Part shown: one piece after another, positions 17,050 to 26,225 of the stretch
How the letters are laid out: each line of letters starts with the position of its first letter
Position numbering within the stretch: the stretch's first letter is position 1
From: Kitasatospora gansuensis
GTDB lineage: Bacteria; Actinomycetota; Actinomycetes; Streptomycetales; Streptomycetaceae
DNA length: 64,000 bases
Direction: 5' to 3'
NCBI RefSeq assembly: GCF_014203705.1
Contig: NZ_JACHJR010000001.1
Location: 7,874,001-7,938,000 of the forward strand
The notes under the pieces: generated by a model
The model's input: only the letters and a program-made list of their open reading frames with translations
Database searches by the model: none
Told to the model about the DNA's origin: nothing
Translations under genes and position numbers: made by a program

Positions 17050-18540
17050 CTATTCGGGCTGGTACTTGACGGAGTGAATGCCGCCCTGCCGGTCGGCGCG
17101 GTAGCCGAGGGTGGCTGCCGCTGCGGCGGCCAGGACCAGGAGGGCGACCAGGCGGAGGCCGAGGGCCATGGCCGGGACGAATTCCGCCGCCCCGGTGGGG
17201 TGGCCGCCGGAGTGGGCGGCGAGGACCGTGCCGACCGCCGCGACACCGAGGGCGGCGCCGATCTCGCGGGCTGCGGTGTTCAGGCCGGCGCCCAATCCGG
17301 CCTGGCCGGGCGGGAGTTCGGAGACGACGCCGAAGGCGAGTGCGGGTGCGGAGAGGCCCATGCCGCAGGAGAGCACCAGCAGGTAGGCGGCGTACAGCGG
17401 GTAGGGCGTGCCCGCGTCGGCGGTGGAGACGCAGAGCAGGCCGAGGCCGATCAGCAGCAGGCCGCCGCCGATCAGCGGGCGCGGGCCGTAGCGGGCCTGG
17501 AGGCGGACGGCGGCCTTGGGGGCCAGGGTCATGCCGACGGTGAGGGGCACGATGGCCAGGCCGGTGAGCGCGGCCGAGAAGCCCTTGACGTACTGCAGGT
17601 ACTGGGAGTTGACGTAGAACAGCGCGAACAGGCCGAAGAAGCTCGCGGCCGAGCCGAGGGCGGCGGCCCGCAGGCGCCGGTTGCGGAACAGTCGGGGGTC
17701 GACGAGCGGGTGGGTGGCCCGGAGCGCGTGGCCGGTGAAGAGCGCGAGGAGCAGCGCGCCGACGGCGAAGCCGGTCAGGACCCGGACCGCTGCCCAGCCC
17801 TGCGAGGGGCCCTCGATGATGCCGTAGAGCACGGCGGCCAGACCGCTGATCAGCAGCAGGGAGCCGAGGCCGTCGGTGGCGGCGGGGTGCCGGGGCGAGT
17901 CGGGCACGGTGCGGGCGACGGCGCAGGCGAGGACGGCGGCCAGCGGGAGCATCGACCAGAACAGCGCCTGCCAGGGCAGGAATTGGGCGACCAGTCCGCC
18001 GCCGACGTTGCCCGCGAGACCGCCGAGGCCGAGGGCGAGCGTCCAGGAGGCCAGCGCGCGGGCCCGGCCTTCGGGGCCGGCCAGCTGGACCAGGATCGAC
18101 ATGGTGGCGGGCATGATCAGTGCCGCCCCGGCGCCCGAACCGGCCCGCCCCGCGATCAGCAGCACCGGCCCGGTGGCCAGGGCACTGACCGCCGCGCCGA
18201 GTGCGAACAGGCCGAGCCCGGCCAGCAGCGCGCGCCGACGGCCGTACCGGTCGCCGAGCGCCCCGGCGGGGATCAGCAGGCCGGCGAACACGATCACGTA
18301 GGCGTCGACCGCCCAGACCAGCTGACTGGAGCTCAAGTCGAGCCCGGAGTCGGCGAGTTGCGGAATCATCAGGTTGATCGCGGCGACCATGCTCTGGGCG
18401 ACCAGCACGCAGGCGCAGACGGCGAACACCACCAGTCGGCCGGGTGGGGTGGTGGCGGCGGCGGGTGCCGGGACGGGCGTTCGGGCAGGCGTGGACAAGG
18501 CTCCCCCTGGAGCTGGCGTGGTTGACGGTGTGTCTGTCAC
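17050..18540 (-). CDS. MFS multidrug exporter (DHA2/EmrB-QacA-like)
   Basis: About 496 residues with 14 predicted hydrophobic segments. The first segment follows a Pro/Ala-rich tail; loop 2-3 carries the MFS signature GALGDRYGRRRAL, and motif C-like glycines occur in the fifth segment (LALGLGGLAGNVGGGL). It would export a drug or metabolite by proton antiport. The start is uncertain: GTG 18538-18540 is used because an AGGAG lies 14 bases upstream; ATG 18571-18573 is the longer alternative. A LysR-type regulator is divergent only about 50 bases away and is the obvious candidate controller. Confidence 0.85.
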   Translation of the reverse strand: MTDTPSTTPAPGGALSTPARTPVPAPAAATTPPGRLVVFAVCACVLVAQSMVAAINLMIPQLADSGLDLSSSQLVWAVDAYVIVFAGLLIPAGALGDRYGRRRALLAGLGLFALGAAVSALATGPVLLIAGRAGSGAGAALIMPATMSILVQLAGPEGRARALASWTLALGLGGLAGNVGGGLVAQFLPWQALFWSMLPLAAVLACAVARTVPDSPRHPAATDGLGSLLLISGLAAVLYGIIEGPSQGWAAVRVLTGFAVGALLLALFTGHALRATHPLVDPRLFRNRRLRAAALGSAASFFGLFALFYVNSQYLQYVKGFSAALTGLAIVPLTVGMTLAPKAAVRLQARYGPRPLIGGGLLLIGLGLLCVSTADAGTPYPLYAAYLLVLSCGMGLSAPALAFGVVSELPPGQAGLGAGLNTAAREIGAALGVAAVGTVLAAHSGGHPTGAAEFVPAMALGLRLVALLVLAAAAAATLGYRADRQGGIHSVKYQPE

Positions 18541-18589
18541 CGTAGGGCGACCGGCTCCTGTCTTCCAGTGCATGTTTCACAAGGGATGA

Positions 18590-19504
18590 ATGCGTGTGAC
18601 GCAATCCAGTCTGGACCTCAACCTGCTGATCGCCCTCGACCTGCTGCTGGAGGAGGGCAGCGTCTCCGGGGCGGCCCGGCGGATGCACCTCTCGGAGCCC
18701 GCGATGAGCCGCACGCTGGGCCGGATCCGCAAGGCGCTCGGCGATCCGGTGCTGGTCCGGGCCGGACGCGGCATGGTGCCGACCCCGCACGCGCTCTCGC
18801 TGCGGGCGGAGGTGCGGGCGGTGGTCGAGCGGGCCCAGGCGCTGTTCACCCCCACCGGGCAGGTGGATCTCGGCACGCTGTCGCGCACCTTCACCGTGCT
18901 CGCCCACGACGCGTTCGCCGCCTCGTACGGGGCGGCCCTGCTGGCCCGGGCGGCGGCCGAGGCGCCCGGGGTGCGGCTGCGGTTCCTGGCCGAGAGCCAC
19001 CTGGACGCGCCGACGCTGCGCGAGGGCGGCGCCGATCTGGAGGTCGGGGTGATCGACACCACCGCGCCCGAGGTACGGGTCGAGCACCTCTTCGACGACC
19101 GGATGGTCGCGGTGGTCCGCCCCGGGCACCCGCTGCTGACCGGCGGTCCGGTCACCCCGGAGCGGTTCGCCGCCGCCCCGCAGCTGAGCGTCTCCCGGCG
19201 CGGTCTGCTGCACGGCCCGATCGACACCGCGCTGGCCGAACTCGGCCTGTCCCGGCGGGTGTTGGGCAGTGCGCCGACCTACCCCGCCGCGCTGTTCATG
19301 CTGCTCGACAGTGATCTGGTGGGCCTGGCCGCCAGCCGGTCGCGCGGCCTGGCCGACGCGCTCGGCCTGGCCGTCTTCGAGATCCCGCTGACGCTGCCCC
19401 CGCTGCCGTTCGCCCTCGCCTGGCACCCCCGGCACGACGCCGACCCCGCGCACGCGTGGCTGCGTGAGCGGGTCAGAGAGCTGATGACCGCGCCGGTCGG
19501 CTGA
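18590..19504 (+). CDS. LysR-family transcriptional regulator
   Basis: A 304-residue regulator with an N-terminal winged helix-turn-helix (LNLLIALDLLLEEGSVSGAA through RMHLSEPAMSRTLGRIR) and a C-terminal type-2 periplasmic-binding-like domain. The sequence, with LDLNLL at the start and DPVLVRAGRGMVPT, matches the NodD/LinR-like subgroup. Start ATG 18590, or GTG 18596, which has better spacing from AAGGG. Divergent from the MFS exporter, which it probably controls; LysR T-N11-A sites would lie in the 50-base intergenic space. It ends three bases before the convergent sigma-factor gene. Confidence 0.9.
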   Translation: MRVTQSSLDLNLLIALDLLLEEGSVSGAARRMHLSEPAMSRTLGRIRKALGDPVLVRAGRGMVPTPHALSLRAEVRAVVERAQALFTPTGQVDLGTLSRTFTVLAHDAFAASYGAALLARAAAEAPGVRLRFLAESHLDAPTLREGGADLEVGVIDTTAPEVRVEHLFDDRMVAVVRPGHPLLTGGPVTPERFAAAPQLSVSRRGLLHGPIDTALAELGLSRRVLGSAPTYPAALFMLLDSDLVGLAASRSRGLADALGLAVFEIPLTLPPLPFALAWHPRHDADPAHAWLRERVRELMTAPVG

Positions 19505-19507
19505 GCC

Positions 19508-20764
19508 TCAGTCAAGTGGTTGGGCGAGCCGGGCCGCCCGTATCGTCAGGTGGTGGCGCTCCGGAAGGCTGGCGGTGTGCCGGGCGGCGGCGCGGTACTG
19601 CTCGGCGGCGCCGGCCCGGTCGCCGGAGAGCTCCAGCAGGTAGCCGCGGACCACGGCGGGCCGGTGACGGCCGGTCAGGCGCCCGTCGTCCCGCAGGGCG
19701 TCCAGTTCGGCCAGGCCGACGGCCGGGCCGTGCACCATGGCGGTGGCGACGACCCGGTTGAGGGCGACCACCGGGCTGGGGGCGAGCCGCTCCAACACCC
19801 CGTACAGCGCGAGGATCTGTGGCCAGTCGGTCTCCTCGGCGGTCGCGGCCTCGTCGTGGACGGCGGCGATCGCCGCCTGCACCTGGTACGGGCCGACCGG
19901 GCCGCGCGGGAGGGCGGCGGTGATCAGCGCGATGCCCTCGGCGATCGCTTCGGTGTCCCAGCGGCTGCGGTCCTGCTCGGCGAGCGGGACCAGTTCGCCC
20001 AGGCCGTCGGTGCGGGCCCGGCTGCGGGCGTGGTTGAGCAGCATGAGCGCGAGCAGACCGGTGACCTCGCTGTGCTCGGGCAGCGCGCTGTGCAGGGCGC
20101 GGGTCAGCCGGATCGCCTCGCGGGAGAGTTCGACCCGCTGGAGGTCGGGGCCCGCGCTGCTGGCGTAGCCCTCGTTGAAGATCAGGTAGAGCACGTGCAG
20201 CACCGAGGCGAGCCGGGCCGGCCGGTCCTCGGGCGCGGGCATCCGGAACGGGATCCCGGAGCTCCTGATCCGCTGTTTGGCCCGGCTGATCCGCTGCCCC
20301 ATGGTCGCCTCGGGGACCAGGAAGGCGTCCGCGATCTGACCGGTGGTCAGGCCGCCGACCGACCGCAGCGTGAGGGCGATCGCGGCGGCGGGCGACAGCG
20401 CGGGGTGGCAGCACAGGAACAGCAGGAGCAGGGTGTCGTCCCGCCCGGCGGCGTCCTCGGCGTCGGCGGGCGGCGCCGCCCAGTGGTCGGCGGGCAGCTG
20501 CCCGGCGACCCGGTCCTCCCGGCGGCGCCGGGCCTGTTCGCTGCGGACCTCCTCGGTCATCCGCCGTTGGGCGACCTGGATCAGCCAGCCGCGGGGACGG
20601 TCGGGCAGACCCTCGGCGGGCCACTGGAGGGCGGCGGCGAGCAGCGCCTCCTGGACGGCGTCCTCGGCGGCGGCGAAGTCGCCGAACCTGCGCGTGAGCA
20701 CGCCGAGGACCTGCGGCGCCAGTTCGCGCAGCAGGTCCTCGGCGGCCGGGTCGAGTCCGGTCAG
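19508..20764 (-). CDS. ECF42-like RNA polymerase sigma factor with C-terminal extension
   Basis: About 418 residues: sigma-2 (FGDFAAAEDAVQEALLAAAL, then RPRGWLIQVAQRR), sigma-4 HTH (GGLTTGQIADAFLVPEATMGQRISRAKQRI) and a long helical C-terminal extension with TPR-like repeats (LYLIFNEGYASS, LLALMLLNHARS, IALYGVLERL), characteristic of the ECF42 group, which travels with DGPF/YCII proteins. That partner gene lies directly upstream. The start is odd: in this frame there is no ATG, GTG or TTG between the last upstream stop and GTG 20699-20701, yet family-typical residues LRELAPQVLG precede that GTG. I therefore place the start at CTG 20762-20764, ten bases after GAGGAG. This start is inferred and not proven. 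Confidence 0.85.
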   Translation of the reverse strand: MTGLDPAAEDLLRELAPQVLGVLTRRFGDFAAAEDAVQEALLAAALQWPAEGLPDRPRGWLIQVAQRRMTEEVRSEQARRRREDRVAGQLPADHWAAPPADAEDAAGRDDTLLLLFLCCHPALSPAAAIALTLRSVGGLTTGQIADAFLVPEATMGQRISRAKQRIRSSGIPFRMPAPEDRPARLASVLHVLYLIFNEGYASSAGPDLQRVELSREAIRLTRALHSALPEHSEVTGLLALMLLNHARSRARTDGLGELVPLAEQDRSRWDTEAIAEGIALITAALPRGPVGPYQVQAAIAAVHDEAATAEETDWPQILALYGVLERLAPSPVVALNRVVATAMVHGPAVGLAELDALRDDGRLTGRHRPAVVRGYLLELSGDRAGAAEQYRAAARHTASLPERHHLTIRAARLAQPLD

Positions 20765-20768
20765 GGGT

Positions 20769-21170
20769 TCACAGCTCCTCGGTCGGCGCCGACATCACCT
20801 GGCGCACCTCGATCGGCATGTTCAGCGGCTTCCCGCCCGGGCCGGGCGCGGCCGACACCCGGGCGGCGATCTCCACCGCGCGCTCGGGGCTCTCGCAGTC
20901 GACGATCCACCAGCCCGCCACCCACTCCTTGGTCTCCGCGAACGGGCCCTCGGTGACCACCGGCGCGCCGTTCGCCCCGGAGCGGACGATCTTCGCGGTG
21001 TCGGGCATCGCCAGCCCCTGGGCGTCGACGAACTCGCCGTCGGCGGCCAGCTTGCGGTTGGTCTCGCCCATGAAGCCGATGTGGGCCCGGAGCTCCTCCG
21101 GCGTCCAGGTGTCGATGGTCGGGAAGTCGACGGTCGCCGCGCTGAACTGCATCAACAGCATGTACTTCAT
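20769..21170 (-). CDS. YCII/DGPF-type protein, partner of the ECF42-like sigma factor
   Basis: A 133-residue cytoplasmic protein of the YCII-related fold: MKYMLLMQF start, a variant DGPF motif (VVTEGPFAET) and KEWVAGWWIVDC followed by ERAVEIAARV. Members sit beside ECF42 sigma factors and may act with them in stress responses; molecular role unknown. ATG 21168-21170 follows GAGGAG. The sigma-factor gene follows within a few bases, and its ribosome site lies inside this gene's last codons, so the two are translationally coupled. Confidence 0.85.
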   Translation of the reverse strand: MKYMLLMQFSAATVDFPTIDTWTPEELRAHIGFMGETNRKLAADGEFVDAQGLAMPDTAKIVRSGANGAPVVTEGPFAETKEWVAGWWIVDCESPERAVEIAARVSAAPGPGGKPLNMPIEVRQVMSAPTEEL

Positions 21171-21312
21171 GACCTGCTCCTCGGTGTCCTCGGCGCCCTC
21201 GGCGGGCGCCCGCACCAACAGGTAGAGGCACGCGCCGGGATTTCGACATCTCTGGCGATGATTTCGCAGAAAACTTCTCCGGAGGTGGTGGACGCGGCCC
21301 CCGGACAGAGGA

Positions 21313-22107
21313 TCAGAGCGGGAGCACGGGCCGGGTGGAGAGGCCGTCGGTGAGGTCCGAGCCGTCCGGCCCGTACACCAGCTCGGCCAGGGACGGGTTG
21401 CGGTTGGCGGTGGCCAGCGGCAGCCAGCCCAGCAGGGCGCCGTAGGCACCGCAGGCCGACTCCCCGCCGTCGCCGCCGTGCACCGAGCTGAGGTCGCTGG
21501 TGATCTCGGTGCGGTAGGTGTCGTAGGCGATGCGCAGGCCGAAGGCGTTCCGCTGGAACTGCGGCCCCTCGTCGTCGTACGGGATCCGGTCGAGGGGACA
21601 TTCGTTGCCCCAGCGGAAGAGGGTGTCCGCCCCGGCTCCGCAGGCGTGCTCCCACTCGTCGGCGCTCGGCAGTCGCAGGCCGCGGGCGGCCAGGGCGGCC
21701 GGCATGTCGGCGGGCGGCTCGGCCAGTGGCTCGTCCTGAACTGCCATCAGGACCGTGGCCAGGGTGACGTTCCGGCGCGGACTGAGCAGCTCCGCGAGGT
21801 GCGTCCGCAGATCGGGACCGCAGCTGAAGCCCTCCTCCACGCTCTCGGCGTAGTCGGCCGCCTGCTCCGGGCTCGGCTGCCAGGCGTCGAGGTCGAACCC
21901 GAGCGTCAGCCGGCCGCCGGGGATCAGGGCGAACGCCCGGCCGTCCCGCTCGATCCTGACCCGGTGCAGCGGAGCACCGAGGTGTTCGACGGTCTCGACG
22001 GCGGTCAGTCGACCGCCGACCAGCCCGGCGGCGGTGTCGGCGACTGTCCGTGCGGTCGGCAGGTCGAACGACCGCCACTGGGTGAGGCTGAGATCGGCGA
22101 GAGACAT
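21313..22107 (-). CDS. SUMF1/formylglycine-generating-enzyme-like protein
   Basis: A 264-residue protein whose C-terminal half shows LRLPSADEWEHACGAGADTL, then RWGNECP and NAFGLRIAYDTY, the core pattern of the FGE-sulfatase (SUMF1) fold used by formylglycine-generating enzymes, EgtB-like oxidases and non-catalytic relatives. The copper-binding Cys pair of true FGE is not evident, although isolated Cys residues are present, so a sulfatase-activating role is doubtful. The N-terminal half shows no recognisable domain. No strong ribosome site is seen before ATG 22105-22107. No sulfatase gene is nearby. Confidence 0.65.
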   Translation of the reverse strand: MSLADLSLTQWRSFDLPTARTVADTAAGLVGGRLTAVETVEHLGAPLHRVRIERDGRAFALIPGGRLTLGFDLDAWQPSPEQAADYAESVEEGFSCGPDLRTHLAELLSPRRNVTLATVLMAVQDEPLAEPPADMPAALAARGLRLPSADEWEHACGAGADTLFRWGNECPLDRIPYDDEGPQFQRNAFGLRIAYDTYRTEITSDLSSVHGGDGGESACGAYGALLGWLPLATANRNPSLAELVYGPDGSDLTDGLSTRPVLPL

Positions 22108-22197
22108 GGACCGCAGTGTTCCAGGAGCGTCCGACAGCGAGCCCCTCGGGATCAGGCGTCCACGGGCTGCTGGAGCGGGCCGTCACGGTCCCGTAGA

Positions 22198-22992
22198 TCA
22201 GGCGGGCTGCCGCGCACCCGCCCGGCGGACGGGGAGCATGGTCGGGATCGGATCGTGCCCCAGGAAGTCGAGGATGATCCGGTTGGTCTCGGCGGGCTTC
22301 TCCAGTGGCAGCGCGTGGGAGGCGCCGGGCACGACGGCCAGTTCGGAGTGCGGAATCGTGCGGTAGAGCTCGACGGTGTGCTCGAGCGTCATCATGTCGT
22401 CGTCGCCGACCAGGACGAGGGTCGGCGCGCCGATCCCGGCCAGCTCCGCGAGGGAGATGGTCGGCTGGGTGGCGAACATCCGGAACATCTTGTCGGCCAC
22501 CACCGGCCAGTGCTCGGCGCCGTCGGGTGAGACGGCGGCGTACATCTCGCGGAACGGCGCCAGCTCGGGACCGTCGGGCGTGAGATGGTCCAGCATGGCC
22601 GGGGCGGCCACGACCTCCGGGGTCGGGCGGAAGTTGGCCCCGATCGCCACGACCTTCCGGACCAGGTCGGGGCGGGCGATCGCGACGAGCAGGGCGACGA
22701 TCCCGCCGTCGCTCCAACCGACCAGGTGGGCGGGACCGCGCACCACCGACTCGAGAAAGCGGACGGTGTCGTCGGCCATGTCCCGGTAGGAGAGCGGGCC
22801 CGCGACGTCGGGGGTACGCCCGTGGGCGCGACGCTCCGGGAGGAACACGCGGTACTCGGCCGCGAGGGCGGGGCGCTGGGCGTCCCAGGTCTCGTTGGTG
22901 CAGAGGCCGCCGTGCAGCAGGAGCAGCGGATCACCGTCGCCCTCGGCCTCGTACCAGGTCCTGATGCCGGAGAGCTCCACGTAGTCGCCCAT
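22198..22992 (-). CDS. Alpha/beta hydrolase
   Basis: A 264-residue alpha/beta-fold hydrolase: oxyanion-hole LLLHGGLCTNETW, nucleophile elbow GWSDGG (Ser about residue 94), catalytic Asp in VLVGDDDMM and His in PGASHALPLE. The lid region is short. Probable esterase or C-C hydrolase without further substrate clues. ATG 22990-22992 with GAGAGGA upstream is preferred to a GTG two codons earlier. Stand-alone gene. Confidence 0.88.
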   Translation of the reverse strand: MGDYVELSGIRTWYEAEGDGDPLLLLHGGLCTNETWDAQRPALAAEYRVFLPERRAHGRTPDVAGPLSYRDMADDTVRFLESVVRGPAHLVGWSDGGIVALLVAIARPDLVRKVVAIGANFRPTPEVVAAPAMLDHLTPDGPELAPFREMYAAVSPDGAEHWPVVADKMFRMFATQPTISLAELAGIGAPTLVLVGDDDMMTLEHTVELYRTIPHSELAVVPGASHALPLEKPAETNRIILDFLGHDPIPTMLPVRRAGARQPA

Positions 22993-23059
22993 GGTCACGG
23001 TCCTCTCTGGAGTGCCCTTTCCAGTCTCCGCCGGCCCTCCGCCCCGTGCCCGGTGCCGG

Positions 23060-23434
23060 TCAGACGGCGGTCAGTACGTGCTCGTGCGCGCCGTCGAGGA
23101 CGAACCCGTTGTCGAAGCGGACCCGGACCGTCACGCTGATCCCCCGCTCCTGGAAGGCGGACCACTCGGACTGCAGGGCGTCGATCTGCGATTCGAGCCG
23201 CTTCCGGCTCTCCGTGGGCATGGTGTGGCCGTAGTCGTCGAGCAGCGCCTTGAGCCGCCGGTACTCGCGGACCTCCTCGGGCTCGGGCAGCAGCCCGTCC
23301 ACCCGTTCCACGGTGCCCTCGGTGCCCGCCGCCAGGGAGAGGAATCCGACCACGGCACCCGTCGTCCCCGTCACCGCGTCGGCCAGCCCGATGTCCGCCG
23401 CGAGCCTGACCCGCCGGCCCTTCGTCAAGGTCAT
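23060..23434 (-). CDS. Hypothetical protein, small beta-barrel plus helical region
   Basis: A 124-residue protein I do not recognise. The N-terminus (KGRRVRLAADI followed by TGTTGAVVGFLSLAAGTEGTV) resembles a short SH3-like/KOW barrel, followed by a charged helical stretch (EVREYRRLKALLDDYGHTM and RKRLESQIDALQ) and a final strand pair (ISVTVRVRFDNGFVLDG). ATG 23432-23434 follows AGGGA. The open frame extends 23 codons upstream but with no good start. No neighbour points to a function. Confidence 0.6.
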   Translation of the reverse strand: MTLTKGRRVRLAADIGLADAVTGTTGAVVGFLSLAAGTEGTVERVDGLLPEPEEVREYRRLKALLDDYGHTMPTESRKRLESQIDALQSEWSAFQERGISVTVRVRFDNGFVLDGAHEHVLTAV

Positions 23435-23521
23435 TGCTCTGCTGTCCCTCGGTTCGATTTCGGTTCGGTACGGGCCGCACACGGAGGCGTCCGGCGTGGC
23501 CATTATCCGCAGTGCGAGGGC

Positions 23522-24064
23522 TCAGACGCGTTCGAGGGGCCGGTGGGGCCCGTCCGGGAGCTCGACCGTGATGGGGTCGCCGGGGCGGACCGGGCCGCCG
23601 CTGAGGACGACGCTCATGATGCCGGCCTTGCGGACGACGTTGCCCGCCTCGTCACGGCCGACGACCCGCTTCAGCAGCCCGTCCTGGAAGTTGTCGATCT
23701 GCCGGCAGGGATTGCGCAGGCCGGTGACCTCGACGACCGCCTCGGCGCCGATCCGCAGCAGCGCTCCGACGGGCAGGCCGAGCAGGTCGATCCCGCTGGT
23801 GGTGATGTTCTCGCCGAGCTGACCGGGGGTCACCTCGAAGCCCTCCGAGCCGACCTCGGCGAAGAGCTCCTGGTGGATCAGGTGGACCTGACGGAGGTTC
23901 GGCTGGGTGGGGTCCTGGGCGACCCGCGAGCGGTGCTTGACCGTCACGCCGGCGTGTATGTCGCCCTCCACGCCGAGCCCGGCCAGCAGCGTGATGGCGG
24001 CGCGGTTGGGCTTGGTGAAGGAGTACGCCTCGTTGCTGCTGACTGCGGTGACCGTGCCGTTCAT
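23522..24064 (-). CDS. MOSC-domain protein
   Basis: A 180-residue MOSC (molybdenum cofactor sulfurase C-terminal) protein. It contains GVEGDIHAG, the QVHLIHQE stretch, PGQLGENITTSG and the conserved Cys in VTGLRNPCRQI, the expected sulfur/metal-binding residue. Free-standing MOSC proteins such as YiiM reduce N-hydroxylated compounds using a Mo cofactor or move sulfur to metal centres. No molybdenum cofactor gene is in the window. ATG 24062-24064; upstream ribosome site AAGGGAG. Confidence 0.88.
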   Translation of the reverse strand: MNGTVTAVSSNEAYSFTKPNRAAITLLAGLGVEGDIHAGVTVKHRSRVAQDPTQPNLRQVHLIHQELFAEVGSEGFEVTPGQLGENITTSGIDLLGLPVGALLRIGAEAVVEVTGLRNPCRQIDNFQDGLLKRVVGRDEAGNVVRKAGIMSVVLSGGPVRPGDPITVELPDGPHRPLERV

Positions 24065-24258
24065 CCTGCGAACTCCCTTGACCGGTGACGATGATCCGCC
24101 GAGAGCCTAACCTGCGGCCGCGCACCAGGGCGGGCCGGTGCCGGGAGCCGCAGGCATGCTCAATCTTGCTCGGTCGGGCTGATGTTCAATCAACTATTGA
24201 CATGGACAAGCGAGTTGCGCTGCACTTGTGCGCAGTTCACCACCGGCTGGAGGCCGTC

Positions 24259-26208
24259 ATGCGCATCCGCCCCGCCCTCACTGCCGCCCTGTGCGCGCTG
24301 ACCTGCGCCCTCGGCATCGCCGCGCCCGCCCGGGCCGCGGACGCCACCTTCTACGTGGACTGCGCCGCGGGCAGCGACGCCGCGGCCGGTACCTCACCCG
24401 CCACCGCGTGGCGTTCGCTCGCCAAGGTGAGTGCCACCGTCTTCGGGCCGGGTGACCGGATCCTGCTCAAGCGGGGGACGGCCTGCGCCGGGACGCTCGC
24501 TCCGGAGGGATCCGGCGCCCCCGGCCGGCCGATCACCGTCGACGCCTACGGCAGCGGCGCCGCCCCGCTGGTCGCGGGCGGCGGGGCGCCGCGTGCGGTC
24601 CTGCTGCGGAACCAGCAGCAGTGGGAGATCCGTAACCTGGAGATCACCAACACCGGTGCGAGCAAGGGCAATCGGCGCGGTGTCTCGGTCGAACTGGCCG
24701 ACTACGGCACCGCGAGCCACTTCGTGCTGGAGAACCTCGACATCCACGACGTCAACGGTGCCGACACCAAGGACCTCGGCGGCAGCGGCGGCATCTACCT
24801 GACGGTCGGCGGCACCGCCGTCCAGACCCGGTTCGACGACGTGGCGATCCGCGGCAACAGCGTCCGCACCGTGGACCGGGAGGGGATCTTCTTCGTCTCC
24901 AGCTGGAACCGCTCCGGCTTCGAGACCCCGAGCGCGGGCACCTTCGTGCCCTGGACCGGGGTGGTGGTCAGCGGCAACCGGCTGAGCGACCTCGGCGGCG
25001 ACGGCATCGTGGCCGGGAACACCACCGGCGTCCTGGTGGAGCACAACACCGTCGCCGGGTTCCAGCGACGCTCGGCCGGCTACAACGCGGGCATCTGGGC
25101 GTACGACTCCGACCAGGCCCTGTTCCAGTACAACGAGGCGAGCGGCGGCATCTCCACCCGGGACGGCATGGCGTACGACATCGACCAGGGGAGCGTCGGC
25201 ACGGTCTTCCAGTACAACTACAGCCACGACAACGCGGGCGGCTTCTTCCTGCTGTGCAACGCCACCGGCATCCTGCGCGGGGCCGTGGTGCGCTACAACA
25301 TCAGCCAGAACGACGCCTACCGAGGCTTCGAGAACTGCTCGGGCCCGATCGAGTCCGCGGACGTCCACAACAACACGATCTACGTCGGGCCCGGCATCGG
25401 CCAGTCCGTGATCCAGGAGAACAACACCACCGCGCGGCAGGTCAGGTTCCGCAACAACCTGGTGGTGAAGGCCGGTTCGGGCACCGCCTCGATGACCCTG
25501 CGCGGCGGTGGCTACCAGCTCGACCACAACCAGCTGGTCAACGTCACCGGCGCCCCCGCCGGTGCGGGCAGCACCGCCGACCCGCTCCTGCGGGCCGCCG
25601 GCACCGCCACCGACCGCGCGCACGCCGACGGTTACCGGCTCTGCACCGGGTCGTCGGCCCTGGCGGCCGGGGTGGTGGTCCCCGGCAACGGCGGGTACGA
25701 CTACTTCGGCGCGCCGGTTTCCGCAGCCGCCGCACCGGCGATCGGCGCGTCCGAAGGACCGGGTGTGGACTGCGCCGGGCCGGTCAACTCCGGTGCCACG
25801 TACCGGATCGGGCGCACCGGCACCGCTCAGGTGGTGGACGTGCCCGGGGCCGTCGGCACGGGTGGTACCCAGCTGATCCAGTGGACCTGGCACGGCGGCG
25901 ACAACCAGCGCTGGACGTTCACCGCCAACGCCGACGGCAGCTGGACGGCCCGCAACGCCCGGTCCGGGCTGTGCATGGACGTCAACGCCGGTTCCACCAG
26001 CGCCGGAGCGGCCGTCATCCAGTGGACCTGCTCCGGCAACGACAACCAGCGCTGGCGGATCACCCCGGCCACCGGTGGCGGCCACACCCTGGCCTCCGTC
26101 CGCAGCGGCCTGCTGCTCACCGCCGCGGACGGCACCGACGGCGCCCGGCTCACCCAGCAGCCCAACTCCGGTACCGCCGCCCAGAACTGGACCTTCACCC
26201 TCAGCTGA
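24259..26208 (+). CDS. Secreted right-handed beta-helix protein with ricin-type lectin domain
   Basis: A 649-residue secreted protein. Signal peptide to about residue 26 (APARA), then a DUF1565-like start (TFYVDCAAGSDAAAGTSPAT) and a long parallel beta-helix with repeated Asn-rich turns (HNTVAGF, YNYSHDNAGG, HNNTIYVG), the architecture of polysaccharide lyases or glycoside hydrolases such as GH28/PL families. The C-terminal 140 residues form a ricin-type beta-trefoil with three QRW/QNW repeats for carbohydrate binding. Start ATG 24259 with GGAGG five bases upstream. The substrate is not readable from the sequence. It is followed 17 bases later by the GH20 gene, apparently co-transcribed, suggesting joint degradation of an aminosugar-containing glycan. 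Confidence 0.85.
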   Translation: MRIRPALTAALCALTCALGIAAPARAADATFYVDCAAGSDAAAGTSPATAWRSLAKVSATVFGPGDRILLKRGTACAGTLAPEGSGAPGRPITVDAYGSGAAPLVAGGGAPRAVLLRNQQQWEIRNLEITNTGASKGNRRGVSVELADYGTASHFVLENLDIHDVNGADTKDLGGSGGIYLTVGGTAVQTRFDDVAIRGNSVRTVDREGIFFVSSWNRSGFETPSAGTFVPWTGVVVSGNRLSDLGGDGIVAGNTTGVLVEHNTVAGFQRRSAGYNAGIWAYDSDQALFQYNEASGGISTRDGMAYDIDQGSVGTVFQYNYSHDNAGGFFLLCNATGILRGAVVRYNISQNDAYRGFENCSGPIESADVHNNTIYVGPGIGQSVIQENNTTARQVRFRNNLVVKAGSGTASMTLRGGGYQLDHNQLVNVTGAPAGAGSTADPLLRAAGTATDRAHADGYRLCTGSSALAAGVVVPGNGGYDYFGAPVSAAAAPAIGASEGPGVDCAGPVNSGATYRIGRTGTAQVVDVPGAVGTGGTQLIQWTWHGGDNQRWTFTANADGSWTARNARSGLCMDVNAGSTSAGAAVIQWTCSGNDNQRWRITPATGGGHTLASVRSGLLLTAADGTDGARLTQQPNSGTAAQNWTFTLS

Positions 26209-26225
26209 CCCCCTCGGGAGCCCCC

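Noticed and set aside
17009-19453. Very long - strand open frame spanning the MFS and LysR genes
   Set aside because: Arg/Pro/Gly-rich low-complexity translation; the MFS and LysR proteins in other frames are clearly the coding ones.
24181-24258. TTGACA-like -35 element at 24197-24202 before the beta-helix gene
   Set aside because: No acceptable -10 hexamer at the right distance; too weak to annotate.
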